From Prochlorococcus sp. AG-388-F11 (GTDB taxonomy: Bacteria; Cyanobacteriota; Cyanobacteriia; PCC-6307; Cyanobiaceae): a DNA stretch of 64,000 bases. The position numbers and the translations under genes were made by a program. Of this stretch, positions 6,995-16,353 are shown in pieces; the stretch's first letter is position 1; every line of letters begins with the position of its first letter. Where the stretch lies: contig QCGP01000006.1 in the NCBI GenBank assembly GCA_003279845.1, forward strand, positions 1-64,000, given 5' to 3'. Below the pieces are notes generated by a model. The model was not told the DNA's origin. It made no database searches and saw nothing but the letters and a program-made list of their open reading frames with translations.

Positions 6995-7501
6995 TTGTAT
7001 GAAATTAATTATAATGAATGGCTTGATTTGATAAATTCAGATTATTTCTGGGCATCTTGGTGCATGAAAAAGTTTGAAAATAATTTATCAAACTATTTTT
7101 CTATTAGGAAAGAATATTTAGATAATTTTTATTATTCAATCATTAAAGTCAAAAATAAAGAATTAGCTGATGAATTGTATTTGAGAATAAAAGAAAATGA
7201 AGCTTCATTTGAAGAAATAGCTAATCAATTTCCAGAAGTCATTGATCAAAAATCAAAAATTAAAATAGGTCCTGTCTCAATTAATGAAGTTGAACGCTCG
7301 ATAAGATCACTAATAAAAGTAGGGGGAAAAAATCAAATATGGAAACCAAAATTATTTAATGATATATGGTTTATAGTTAGACTGGACAATATCTTGCATG
7401 CAGAATTTGATCAAAATTTAAAAATAAAATTATCTCTTGAACTTGGAGATAAATTTTTAGAAGATAAATTCATTGAAATCCAGAAAGCAAATCTAAATTG
7501 A
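6995..7501 (+). CDS. Parvulin-like peptidyl-prolyl isomerase, start uncertain
   Basis: The C-terminal half resembles the PpiC/rotamase fold: YSIIKVKNKELADELYLRIK with a following SFEEIANQFPE helix, KIGPVSINEV and a final beta strand. The N-terminal part (EWLDLINSDYFWASWC) looks like the domain that precedes parvulin in cyanobacterial proteins. No ATG is available; the called start is a TTG at 6995. The same frame stays open and looks protein-like back to 6926 (SIKTSDELNNWLSLYEI), overlapping the pilin gene in the -1 frame, so the true product may begin at a non-standard codon or arise by frameshift. Confidence 0.65.
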   Translation: MYEINYNEWLDLINSDYFWASWCMKKFENNLSNYFSIRKEYLDNFYYSIIKVKNKELADELYLRIKENEASFEEIANQFPEVIDQKSKIKIGPVSINEVERSIRSLIKVGGKNQIWKPKLFNDIWFIVRLDNILHAEFDQNLKIKLSLELGDKFLEDKFIEIQKANLN

Positions 7502-7565
7502 TATTTTAAAACACAATTTACCCTTAAAATAGTAATTTAAGATGTCGAAAAATTTTCAAGCAATT

Positions 7566-8657
7566 CTATACATTAAATAGAAATTCCATAACATCTCCTT
7601 CATTTACAATATAATCTTTTCCTTCACTTCTAAGTAACCCTTTAGTTTTTGCATTTGAAATTGAACCCGATTCAATTAAATTTTGATATGAAATAGTCTG
7701 GGCTCTAATGAATCCTTTCTCAAAATCAGTATGAATCACCCCTGCTGCTTGTGGAGCAGTCATACCATTTTTAATAGTCCAGGCCTTCGTCTCCTTTTCT
7801 CCAGTAGTAAAGTAAGTTCTTAAGCCTAATAACTTATACGTTGATCTAATTAAAGAACTTAATCCTCCTTCTTCTACTCCTAATCCAATAAGATAGTCTT
7901 TTTTATCTTCAGGTTCTAACTCTATCAATTCAGATTCGACTTGCGCTGATATTTTTATACACTCAGTATTTTCATTATTTGCAAAATTATTAACTTTTGA
8001 TGAGAAATCATTACCATTGGCTAAATCATTTTCATTCAAATTTGTTGCATAAATAATTGGTTTTAAAGTAAGGAATCCTAATTGCTTAATTATTAAATTT
8101 TCTTCTTCGCTCAGAGGTACAGATCTAACCGAAAATCCTTTTTGTAACTCATCTTCAATTTTTTCTAATAAATTATCCTCCTTTGCTGCTTCTTTACTAG
8201 TTTTAATTTGTTTTTTAATTCGCTCTCTTCTTTTTTGAAGTTGAGATAAATCAGCTAAATTCAATTCGAGATTAATAATTTCAATATCATCCAACGGATC
8301 TACCTTTCCTGAAACATGAATAACTTCACTATCTTCAAAGCATCTTACAACATGAACAATTGCATCAACTTCCCTAATATTTGATAGGAATTTATTCCCT
8401 AAGCCTTCACCTTTACTTGCTCCTTTCACAAGACCTGCAATATCGACAAATTCAATTTTTGTCGGGATGATATTTTGGCTAGAACTTAAATTACCAAGTT
8501 CTTGCAATCTTTGATCCGGTACTGAAACTATGCCTTTATTAGGCTCAATAGTACAGAAGGGGAAGTTGGCAGCTTGGGCTTTTGCATTTTCTACAAGTGC
8601 ATTAAATAAAGTTGACTTTCCAACATTTGGTAATCCAATAATACCTGCTTTTAACAT
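7566..8657 (-). CDS. ychF: YchF/OLA1 family P-loop NTPase
   Basis: 363 residues, the usual length. The Walker A is GLPNVGKST at residues 8-16, the G3 motif is FVDIAGLVKGAS, and the G4 position reads NLNE rather than NKxD, which is the change that gives this subfamily ATP instead of GTP preference. The C-terminal TGS domain is present, ending GDVMEFLFNV. YchF binds ribosomes and is a negative regulator of stress responses in bacteria. Divergent from the HlyD gene across 135 bases. Confidence 0.96.
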   Translation of the reverse strand: MLKAGIIGLPNVGKSTLFNALVENAKAQAANFPFCTIEPNKGIVSVPDQRLQELGNLSSSQNIIPTKIEFVDIAGLVKGASKGEGLGNKFLSNIREVDAIVHVVRCFEDSEVIHVSGKVDPLDDIEIINLELNLADLSQLQKRRERIKKQIKTSKEAAKEDNLLEKIEDELQKGFSVRSVPLSEEENLIIKQLGFLTLKPIIYATNLNENDLANGNDFSSKVNNFANNENTECIKISAQVESELIELEPEDKKDYLIGLGVEEGGLSSLIRSTYKLLGLRTYFTTGEKETKAWTIKNGMTAPQAAGVIHTDFEKGFIRAQTISYQNLIESGSISNAKTKGLLRSEGKDYIVNEGDVMEFLFNV

Positions 8658-8792
8658 TTGAAAAAATTTTTTTGGAAAAATATCAAGAAAACATCTTCTA
8701 GTAATATAGTGTTTACTTAACCAATATTGGATATGTTAATTATAATGTTTATTTAGTTTCTAATTACCCACTGTTTCTGGTTTTCAAAAGAA

Positions 8793-9854
8793 ATGCTTGA
8801 TTTAATTAAAAAAAATATAAATTTAAAAAGTGGAATAATATTGCTTTCTTTAGCTATATTTTTCCTATTCATAACTAATCCCTTCAAGAGAAATAAATCA
8901 AAGGACATATCTGATTTTATAGTTCTAGTTGAAAAAGGAATCCTCTCTGATTCAATTAATACCAGTGGTGAAGTAAAGGCAATTAGAACAACGAATATTG
9001 GACCTAGAAAACAGGGTTTAATTAAAGAAATTAAAGCAGAAGAAGGTGATTTTGTAAAAAAGGATCAAGTTTTAGCTTCCCTTGATGATAAGGACTTTAT
9101 ATATAAAATTGAAGAGCTTGAATTAAATGTAGAAAAACAAAAATCTGAATATTTTAGGAGGGAATACTTATATAAAGAAGGTGCAGTAAGCAAAGAAGAT
9201 TATGAAAGCTATAAAAACAAATACAACATTAGTAACGCGAAACTTAATGATGCAAAAGCAGAAAAAAGTTTCTATCTAATTAAAGCGCCCTATGAAGGTA
9301 AGATAACTGCAAAATATGCAGAAATAGGATCTTACGTTACACCAAGTACAAATTTAATTTCAGACCCAAAAACCAAAAACTTTATTTTTGAACTATCAGA
9401 GGGTCTCGAGATTGTTGCTAAAGTTCCTGAAAGTGACATTGGCAGAATAAAAATAGGTCAAGAAGCCTCTGTGAGAATAGAAGCTTATCCTTCAAAAAAA
9501 TATTTTGCCATAGTTAAAAGAATTGCCACAAGAGCTCTAAAAGATAATAATGTGACCTCATTTGAAGTGACTTTAAATTTTAAAGATATTACTGAAGAAA
9601 TAAAAATTGGAATGACTGCTGATCTTGAATTTAAAGTTGAAGGCAATGAAGAAAGAATCCTAGTACCAACAGTTTCAATTGTCACTGAAAAAGGTGAAAA
9701 AGGAATTTTGAAAGTTGATAAAAATAATTCTCCTAAATTTGAAAAAATTGAAATTGGTATTAGTAGTGGAAATAAAACTTCAGTTATTGATGGATTAGAA
9801 CCTGGAGATCAAATCTTTATTGATATTCCACCTTGGGCTAAGAAAAGGAAATGA
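8793..9854 (+). CDS. HlyD-family periplasmic adaptor (membrane fusion protein)
   Basis: 353 residues. One N-terminal membrane anchor lies at about residues 13-30 (KSGIILLSLAIFFLFITNP). It is followed by a lipoyl-like half motif RKQGLIKEIKAEEGDFVKK, a short coiled-coil hairpin, the second lipoyl half (LIKAPYEGKITAKYAEIGSY) and beta-barrel domains (VAKVPESDIGRIKIGQEA). This is the adaptor of an ABC or RND exporter such as the MacA/DevB type. No inner-membrane transporter is encoded next to it in this window. It overlaps polA by four bases (ATGA). A TATAAT box lies at 8741-8746. Confidence 0.9.
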   Translation: MLDLIKKNINLKSGIILLSLAIFFLFITNPFKRNKSKDISDFIVLVEKGILSDSINTSGEVKAIRTTNIGPRKQGLIKEIKAEEGDFVKKDQVLASLDDKDFIYKIEELELNVEKQKSEYFRREYLYKEGAVSKEDYESYKNKYNISNAKLNDAKAEKSFYLIKAPYEGKITAKYAEIGSYVTPSTNLISDPKTKNFIFELSEGLEIVAKVPESDIGRIKIGQEASVRIEAYPSKKYFAIVKRIATRALKDNNVTSFEVTLNFKDITEEIKIGMTADLEFKVEGNEERILVPTVSIVTEKGEKGILKVDKNNSPKFEKIEIGISSGNKTSVIDGLEPGDQIFIDIPPWAKKRK

Positions 9855-12781
9855 GTTTAAAATCTGAAGTCTCTAAAAAACCAATTTTACTTTTAGTAGA
9901 TGGCCATTCACTTGCTTTTAGAAGCTTCTATGCATTTAACAAAGGGATTGATGGAGGTTTAACTACCAAAGAGGGATTCCCTACAAGTGTCACCTATGGA
10001 TTTCTAAAAAGTCTCTTAGATAATTGCAAAAATATTAGTCCTGAGGGCGTATGTATTACTTTTGATACAGAAAAACCTACTTTCAGGCATGAATTAGATC
10101 CAAATTATAAGGCCAATAGAGATGTGGCTCCAGATGTTTTTTTTCAGGATATTGAACAACTAGAAATCATTTTAGAAGATAGTCTTAATTTACCAATTTT
10201 CAAATCTCCCGGTTACGAAGCAGATGATCTCTTAGGCACAATTGCAAATGATGCTTCTACTAAAGGATGGTGTGTAAATATTCTTTCTGGAGATCGGGAC
10301 TTATTTCAATTAGTTGATGATCAAAAGGATATTTATGTCCTTTATATGGGTGGTGGTCCATATGCAAAAAGTGGTAATCCTACCTTTATGAATGAAAATG
10401 GAGTAAAGGAAAAATTAGGAGTTGCTCCAGGAAGAGTAGTTGATCTTAAAGCTCTAACTGGAGATAGTTCTGATAATATTCCTGGAATTAAAGGCGTAGG
10501 TCCAAAAACTGCAATAAATCTACTAGGAGAAAACGATACACTTGATGGTATTTATCAGGCTTTGGACAAGATTCAGCAGAACAATGATAAAAAATATAAA
10601 GGATTCATCAAAGGTTCAGTTATAGAAAAGCTCAGAAACGATAAACATAATGCTTTTCTTTCCAGGGATTTAGCAAAAATAAATACTGAAGTGCCTTTGA
10701 TATTAAGTGATGGTTATGAATTAAAAAAAATAAATCAAGACCTTCTCTCAGAGTCACTGCAAAAACTTGAATTATCAACACTTCTTCGGCAAATTGATAT
10801 TTTCAATTCGACTTTCAGCAAAGGTGGTTTTAACAAAAATAATGTAGCTAAAGAGAAGGAAAAGGGACCAAAAGTCTCTAGTAAAAATGAATTAGATAAT
10901 AGTGAAAATAAAATCCCTAAAATCAACGTAACTGTTGTAAATGATTTTGAATTACTTGATAAATTAATTCAAAGATTAGACAAGTCCAATGAGATAGTTT
11001 CTTTAGATACAGAGACCAATAGTTTAAGTCCAATCGATGCAGAACTTGTTGGAATAGGATTTTGTCTTGGAGAAGAAATTGATGATTTATTTTATATACC
11101 GCTTGGTCATCAAACAAAAAAAGAGAAGTCAAATCAATTATCAATTGAAGATGTTTTCTCAAAACTAAGGACTTGGATAGAAGATCCAAAAAAAGAAAAG
11201 GCACTCCAAAATTCTAAATTTGACAGGCAAATATTTTTTAATCATGGACTTGATCTCAAAGGCGTAACCTTTGACACCCTTTTAGCAGATTACCTTCTAA
11301 ATAATCAGGAGAAGCATGGGTTAAGTGAAATTAGTTTTAGATTATTTGGATTTAAGCCTCCTTCATTTAAGGAAACAGTTGGAAAAAATAAAGACTTTTC
11401 ATTTGTTGATATTGATGAAGCAAGTATTTACTGCGGTTATGATGTATTTCTAACTTTTAAGATTGTCAAAATTTTTAAAGAAAGATTTTTAACGGAAAAA
11501 GATGAATTAATCAAATTGTTCGAAGAAATCGAGCTGCCTTTAGAGCCGGTATTGTCCCAAATGGAAATGAACGGAATAACCATCGATATCCCTTATTTAG
11601 ATGAACTCTCAAAAGAACTAAAAAGTACCTTAGAAGATATTGAGGGTAAGGTTTATGAATTAGCAGAAGAAAACTTTAATCTATCTTCACCAAAACAACT
11701 TGGTGAGATCTTGTTTGAAAAACTAAATTTGGATAAAAAGAAATCACGAAAAACTAAAACAGGATGGAGTACAGATGCAGTAGTTCTTGAACGCCTAGTC
11801 GAGGAACATGAAATAATCCAACATTTAATAAAGCATAGAACTCTTAGCAAATTACTTAGCACTTACATTGATGCTCTTCCAAATCTTATTAACCAAAAGA
11901 CAGGAAGGGTTCATACAAACTTTAATCAAGCTGCTACAGCGACTGGGAGACTAAGCAGTAGCAATCCTAATCTTCAAAATATCCCCGTTAGGACTGAATT
12001 TAGTAGGAGAATCAGAAAAGCATTCTTGCCTGAAAAAAATTGGAAACTTTTATCAGCTGATTATTCTCAGATCGAATTAAGAATCCTTGCTCACTTAGCG
12101 GATGAAGAAATACTAATTAATGCTTTTCATAAAAATGATGACATTCATTCTTTGACTGCAAGATTAATTTTCGAGAGAGAAGAAATATCTTCCGACGAAA
12201 GAAGAGTTGGGAAAACAATAAATTTTGGAGTTATCTATGGTATGGGTATAAAAAAGTTTGCCCGTTCAACAGGAGTAAGTACTCCAGAGGCAAAAGAATT
12301 CCTAATAAAATACAAAGAAAGATATTCAAAAATTTTCAAATTTCTTGAACTCCAAGAAAGGCTTGCCTTATCAAAAGGTTATGTTAAAACAATTTTTGGC
12401 CGAAAAAGAGAATTTAAGTTTGACAAAAATGGACTTGGAAGATTAATAGGGAAGGATCCTTACGAAATTGACCTGCAATCTGCAAGAAGGGCTGGCATGG
12501 AAGCACAGTCATTAAGAGCTGCAGCTAACGCACCAATTCAGGGTTCAAGTGCAGACATCATCAAAATTGCAATGGTTCAACTAAATAAGAAATTCATAGA
12601 AATGAATGTTCCCGCAAAAATGCTTTTACAAGTACATGATGAATTATTGTTTGAAGTTGAACCAGATTCTTTGGAAATTACGACAAAATTAGTAAAGAAG
12701 ACTATGGAAGATTGTGTAAAATTAAATGTGCCTCTTTTAGTTGATATTGGTATTGGAGACAATTGGATGGAGACAAAATAA
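9851..12781 (+). CDS. polA: DNA polymerase I
   Basis: 976 residues with all three domains. The 5' nuclease domain (about 1-330) has GYEADDLLGT and the helix-hairpin-helix GDSSDNIPGIKGVGPKTA. The 3'-5' exonuclease domain (about 365-560) keeps its metal ligands: SLDTETNSL, ALQNSKFDRQ and YCGYDVF, so proofreading should be active. The polymerase domain has ATGRLSSSNPNLQNIP, DYSQIELRILAHL (motif A), RRVGKTINFGVIYGMG (O helix) and LLQVHDELLFEV (motif C). It acts in repair and Okazaki fragment maturation. Start ATG overlaps the stop of the HlyD gene. Confidence 0.98.
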   Translation: MSLKSEVSKKPILLLVDGHSLAFRSFYAFNKGIDGGLTTKEGFPTSVTYGFLKSLLDNCKNISPEGVCITFDTEKPTFRHELDPNYKANRDVAPDVFFQDIEQLEIILEDSLNLPIFKSPGYEADDLLGTIANDASTKGWCVNILSGDRDLFQLVDDQKDIYVLYMGGGPYAKSGNPTFMNENGVKEKLGVAPGRVVDLKALTGDSSDNIPGIKGVGPKTAINLLGENDTLDGIYQALDKIQQNNDKKYKGFIKGSVIEKLRNDKHNAFLSRDLAKINTEVPLILSDGYELKKINQDLLSESLQKLELSTLLRQIDIFNSTFSKGGFNKNNVAKEKEKGPKVSSKNELDNSENKIPKINVTVVNDFELLDKLIQRLDKSNEIVSLDTETNSLSPIDAELVGIGFCLGEEIDDLFYIPLGHQTKKEKSNQLSIEDVFSKLRTWIEDPKKEKALQNSKFDRQIFFNHGLDLKGVTFDTLLADYLLNNQEKHGLSEISFRLFGFKPPSFKETVGKNKDFSFVDIDEASIYCGYDVFLTFKIVKIFKERFLTEKDELIKLFEEIELPLEPVLSQMEMNGITIDIPYLDELSKELKSTLEDIEGKVYELAEENFNLSSPKQLGEILFEKLNLDKKKSRKTKTGWSTDAVVLERLVEEHEIIQHLIKHRTLSKLLSTYIDALPNLINQKTGRVHTNFNQAATATGRLSSSNPNLQNIPVRTEFSRRIRKAFLPEKNWKLLSADYSQIELRILAHLADEEILINAFHKNDDIHSLTARLIFEREEISSDERRVGKTINFGVIYGMGIKKFARSTGVSTPEAKEFLIKYKERYSKIFKFLELQERLALSKGYVKTIFGRKREFKFDKNGLGRLIGKDPYEIDLQSARRAGMEAQSLRAAANAPIQGSSADIIKIAMVQLNKKFIEMNVPAKMLLQVHDELLFEVEPDSLEITTKLVKKTMEDCVKLNVPLLVDIGIGDNWMETK

Positions 12782-12805
12782 ACCTTATGAAATACTTAAT
12801 TTAAG

Positions 12806-14275
12806 ATGATCAAACTTTTTAATACTTTAAGCAAAAGAGTTGAGGTTTTTAAGCCTATTGATGATGTAGTAAAAATTTATTGTTGTGGAGTAACTGTTTA
12901 TGATTTATGTCACCTCGGTCATGCCAGAAGTTACATAGCTTGGGATGTATTGAGAAGATTTTTAATTTACAGTAATTTCAAAGTGAAGTATGTTCAAAAT
13001 TTTACAGATATTGATGACAAGATCTTAAAAAGAGCTAGAGAAGAAAGAAGTTCAATGAAGGAAGTATCTGAAAAAAATATTATTGAATTTCATAAAGATA
13101 TGGATTCTTTAGGAATAATGCGTCCCGATAGTATGCCAAGAGCAACTAATCATATATGCAATATCTGCTCCTTCATAACAATCCTTGAGAACAAAGGTTA
13201 TGCATACTCTAGGGATGGAGATGTTTATTATTCTGTTTTTAAAAATAAAAATTATGGAAAGCTAAGTAATCAAAATATACAAGAACAAAATATTAATCAG
13301 CAAGGAAGAATGGCTAATGATGAAAATAGTAAAAAACTTAACCCGCAAGATTTTGCACTATGGAAAAAAGCCAAAGATGATGAACCATTTTTTGATTCGC
13401 CATGGGGTAAAGGTAGGCCGGGATGGCATATTGAATGTTCGGCGATGGTTAAAGATGAATTAGGAGATACTATTGATATCCATTTAGGTGGTTCTGATTT
13501 GATTTTTCCACATCATGAGAATGAAATCGCCCAATCAGAAGCAGCCAATGGCAAAAAGCTAGCGAATTATTGGTTACACAATGGGATGGTCAATGTAAAT
13601 GGACAAAAGATGAGTAAATCCCTTAAAAATTTTAAAACTATCAGAGAACTAATTAAGTCAGGTATAAGCCCTATGACCTTGCGATATTTTGTTATGACTG
13701 TGAATTATAGAAAACCACTTGATTTTACTGAAGAAGCTTTAAGGAGTGCTTCAGAAGCTTGGAAAAACATTAATGTAGCCCTTTCTTTTATGGACCTTAC
13801 AAAAGGTGCTTTTAAATCTATTGATAAAAATAAATCTATCGAAGAAGAATATAAAGAGAAAATAAGCTTTGAATTATCTCAAAAAAAGCTTAAATTTTCT
13901 GAGGCTCTGGGAAATGACCTTAATACAGCAGGTGCTATTGCAATTATTTACGATTTAGCAAAACCATTAAAAAACTTTTTAAACCAATTTCAAAGGGTCG
14001 AAGGTTTTAAAATAGACCTAAATGAAAAATTCTTTCTAATTGAGAATTTTAAAATTCTTGAAAAGTTGACTGAGGTACTTGGTCTTAAAAAAGAGGTTTT
14101 AGTAAAAGAAAGTAAAATAACAGAAGAAGAAATATCAACGCTTATTAATGAAAGATTGAAATCAAAAAAGGAAAAGAATTATACGAAGGCCGATGAAATT
14201 AGGAATTTGTTAAAAGAAAAAGGTATTGAACTTATTGATCAATCAAAGGAAATAACAACATGGATAAGGATCTAA
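12806..14275 (+). CDS. cysS: Cysteinyl-tRNA synthetase
   Basis: 489 residues, class-Ia synthetase. Zinc-binding and signature motifs are present: CCGVTVYDLCHLGHARSY (Cys ligand and HIGH-like HLGH), WHIECSAM, HHENEIAQSEA and the KMSKS loop in GQKMSKSLKNF. The C-terminal anticodon-binding helical region ends in the typical ADEIRNLLKEKGIEL. It charges tRNA-Cys. It follows polA after 24 bases and is probably transcribed with it. Confidence 0.98.
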   Translation: MIKLFNTLSKRVEVFKPIDDVVKIYCCGVTVYDLCHLGHARSYIAWDVLRRFLIYSNFKVKYVQNFTDIDDKILKRAREERSSMKEVSEKNIIEFHKDMDSLGIMRPDSMPRATNHICNICSFITILENKGYAYSRDGDVYYSVFKNKNYGKLSNQNIQEQNINQQGRMANDENSKKLNPQDFALWKKAKDDEPFFDSPWGKGRPGWHIECSAMVKDELGDTIDIHLGGSDLIFPHHENEIAQSEAANGKKLANYWLHNGMVNVNGQKMSKSLKNFKTIRELIKSGISPMTLRYFVMTVNYRKPLDFTEEALRSASEAWKNINVALSFMDLTKGAFKSIDKNKSIEEEYKEKISFELSQKKLKFSEALGNDLNTAGAIAIIYDLAKPLKNFLNQFQRVEGFKIDLNEKFFLIENFKILEKLTEVLGLKKEVLVKESKITEEEISTLINERLKSKKEKNYTKADEIRNLLKEKGIELIDQSKEITTWIRI

Positions 14276-14357
14276 ATTTTAAGAAAAAAAGCAATTTGAA
14301 ATTTTTGTTTTTTAAATACACCTTTAAATGGGAAGATATTAGAAATATCAGAGAAAA

Positions 14358-15587
14358 TTGAAATACATCACTGTTCTAGGTTCTACTGGTTCAATTGGGA
14401 CTCAAACTCTCGAAATAGCTAGTGAGCAGCCTGATAAGTTTAAAGCCGTAGCTCTTTCGGCAGGAAGAAATATTAATTTATTAACCGAACAAGTTAAAAC
14501 ACATAAACCAGAAGTAGTTGCGATTGAGGATGAAAATCTCATAGAAGATTTAAAAGATAATATTAATAACTTAGATTTGGATAGTGCTCCCTTGGTTTTG
14601 AGTGGAAAGGAGGGGATTAACGCAGTTGCAGCATGGGGTAATGCAGATATTGTGGTTACAGGGATAGTAGGATGTGCAGGCTTAATTCCAACAATGTCAG
14701 CAATTAATGCGGGGAAAAATATTGCACTTGCTAACAAAGAAACTTTAATTGCGGCAGGACCAATTGTTATTCCTGCATTAAAGAAAAATAATAGTAGGCT
14801 TTTACCTGCTGATTCAGAACACTCTGCTATCTTTCAATGTTTACAAGGATTACCTAATTATGAAAATGCAGATTTTTCAACAGGAGAGATCCCTAAAGGT
14901 TTAAAAGCTATACACTTGACAGCTTCAGGTGGTGCTTTCAGAGATTGGGCCGTTGAGGATTTAAAGCATGTCACAGTGGAAGATGCAACTTCACATCCTA
15001 ATTGGGATATGGGAAAAAAAATAACTGTAGATTCTGCAACTCTTATGAATAAAGGATTAGAAGTTATAGAAGCTCATTATTTATTTGGGACCTCTTACGA
15101 AAATATCGAAATAGTTATCCACCCTCAAAGTATTATTCATTCAATGATCGAGATGGAAGATTCTTCAGTATTAGCTCAATTAGGTTGGCCAGATATGAAA
15201 CTACCTATTTTATATGCGATGAGCTGGCCTGAAAGATTTAAAACAAATTGGAAAAGATTAAACCTAAGTGAAATTGGAAAATTAACTTTTAATGAGCCCG
15301 ACGAGTTTAAATATCCATGCATGGGACTTGCCTATGCCGCAGGAAAATCTTCTGGGACTATGCCTGCAGTCTTAAATGCTGCTAATGAAATGGCTGTTGA
15401 ACAATTCCTTAAAGAAAAAATTTCTTTTCAAGAAATTCCAACATTTATAAGTAAAGCTTGTGAATCACATATGGAGAATTTGAATTTGAGTCCCGAATTG
15501 GAGGATATTCTTGAAGTAGACAAGTGGGCCAGACTTTTTGTTGAGCAAGAAATTAAAAAAGGGAAAAAATACGTAAGTATTGGTTAA
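14358..15587 (+). CDS. dxr: 1-deoxy-D-xylulose 5-phosphate reductoisomerase
   Basis: 409 residues. TTG at 14358 gives the canonical start ([17 protein letters not shown], the NADPH-binding P-loop); the only upstream in-frame ATG (14328) is followed by a stop. Active-site landmarks are [44 protein letters not shown] and the C-terminal [11 protein letters not shown]. It makes 2-C-methyl-D-erythritol 4-phosphate in the MEP isoprenoid pathway that feeds chlorophyll phytol and carotenoids. In the layout it is the last gene before the carbamoyltransferase cluster. Confidence 0.98.
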   Translation: MKYITVLGSTGSIGTQTLEIASEQPDKFKAVALSAGRNINLLTEQVKTHKPEVVAIEDENLIEDLKDNINNLDLDSAPLVLSGKEGINAVAAWGNADIVVTGIVGCAGLIPTMSAINAGKNIALANKETLIAAGPIVIPALKKNNSRLLPADSEHSAIFQCLQGLPNYENADFSTGEIPKGLKAIHLTASGGAFRDWAVEDLKHVTVEDATSHPNWDMGKKITVDSATLMNKGLEVIEAHYLFGTSYENIEIVIHPQSIIHSMIEMEDSSVLAQLGWPDMKLPILYAMSWPERFKTNWKRLNLSEIGKLTFNEPDEFKYPCMGLAYAAGKSSGTMPAVLNAANEMAVEQFLKEKISFQEIPTFISKACESHMENLNLSPELEDILEVDKWARLFVEQEIKKGKKYVSIG

Positions 15588-15666
15588 AAGTAAATATTAA
15601 AAGTCACCAGACTAAACATTTCTTACGACTATTGGATGCTGAACTTATAAACAAAGTCTTTAAAAT

Positions 15667-16353
15667 TTATGCCACCCTGAATTCTCGTTTCATATTCATT
15701 TCGGGCAAGTCATTCATTGAATCTCTCCATTCCTGAGCCCACTCACTTTGACTATGTCTATAAATTCTAATTAGTTCATCTACAGAAGAATCATGATAAT
15801 CAACTCTAAGGTCTAAAAGGGGAAAGCCTAGTTCTCCGCTTACCTTTAGGGCGCTTGAGGTTGAACGGGGGCTTCGTCTATCTCCACCTATATTTTCTCC
15901 TGCATTAAGAGCATCAAGTAGTCTTTTCCCTAATTTAATATTTGGATCACTTTTTTTAAAAACATCAGCCATCACCTCAAGGACTTCAATATTCTCTAGA
16001 AAATTGCCAGCTACAGAAAAGTTTTGTCCACTTATATGTCCGCTTGTCTGAAAACATTCTTGACCTGTCCAGCATGCGCTTCTCCCATACTTATCAATTA
16101 AGTGAACCTGTCTTTTTTCTCGGCCAAAATCTTCTTTAATTAAATCTTCCAAAACAATTTTTGAATCAGAACAGGATTGGAGTGACTCAAGACTTCTTAA
16201 TCCTAAATACGGATTAGTTTGCCCTTGAGTTGCAACAGCACCAACCTGTGATCTAACGAATGAAACTGTTGAGCCAACAGCTATATGACAAGAAGAAACT
16301 GCAACACCAAATCTATTTTTTAAAGGATCAAAACCAATAATTGAAAATGTCAT
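15667..16353 (-). CDS. DUF1028 Ntn-hydrolase-like protein
   Basis: 228 residues matching the DUF1028 family: MTFSIIGFDPLKNRFGVAVS, AVGSTVSFVRSQVGAVATQG and GRSACWTGQEC are the expected landmarks. The family has the N-terminal nucleophile hydrolase fold, and Thr2, exposed after removal of Met1, is the likely nucleophile. The later region (FSVAGNFLEN, LLDALNAGENIGGDRR) also fits. Substrate unknown; amide or imide hydrolysis is the natural guess from the fold. Its ATG starts in the base immediately after the stop of the upstream M20 hydrolase gene, so they are one operon. Last of four cluster genes. Confidence 0.82.
   Translation of the reverse strand: MTFSIIGFDPLKNRFGVAVSSCHIAVGSTVSFVRSQVGAVATQGQTNPYLGLRSLESLQSCSDSKIVLEDLIKEDFGREKRQVHLIDKYGRSACWTGQECFQTSGHISGQNFSVAGNFLENIEVLEVMADVFKKSDPNIKLGKRLLDALNAGENIGGDRRSPRSTSSALKVSGELGFPLLDLRVDYHDSSVDELIRIYRHSQSEWAQEWRDSMNDLPEMNMKREFRVA

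Noticed and set aside
14402-14737. Minus-strand frame inside dxr
   Set aside because: A shadow of a strongly conserved gene in the opposite strand; composition follows from dxr codons.
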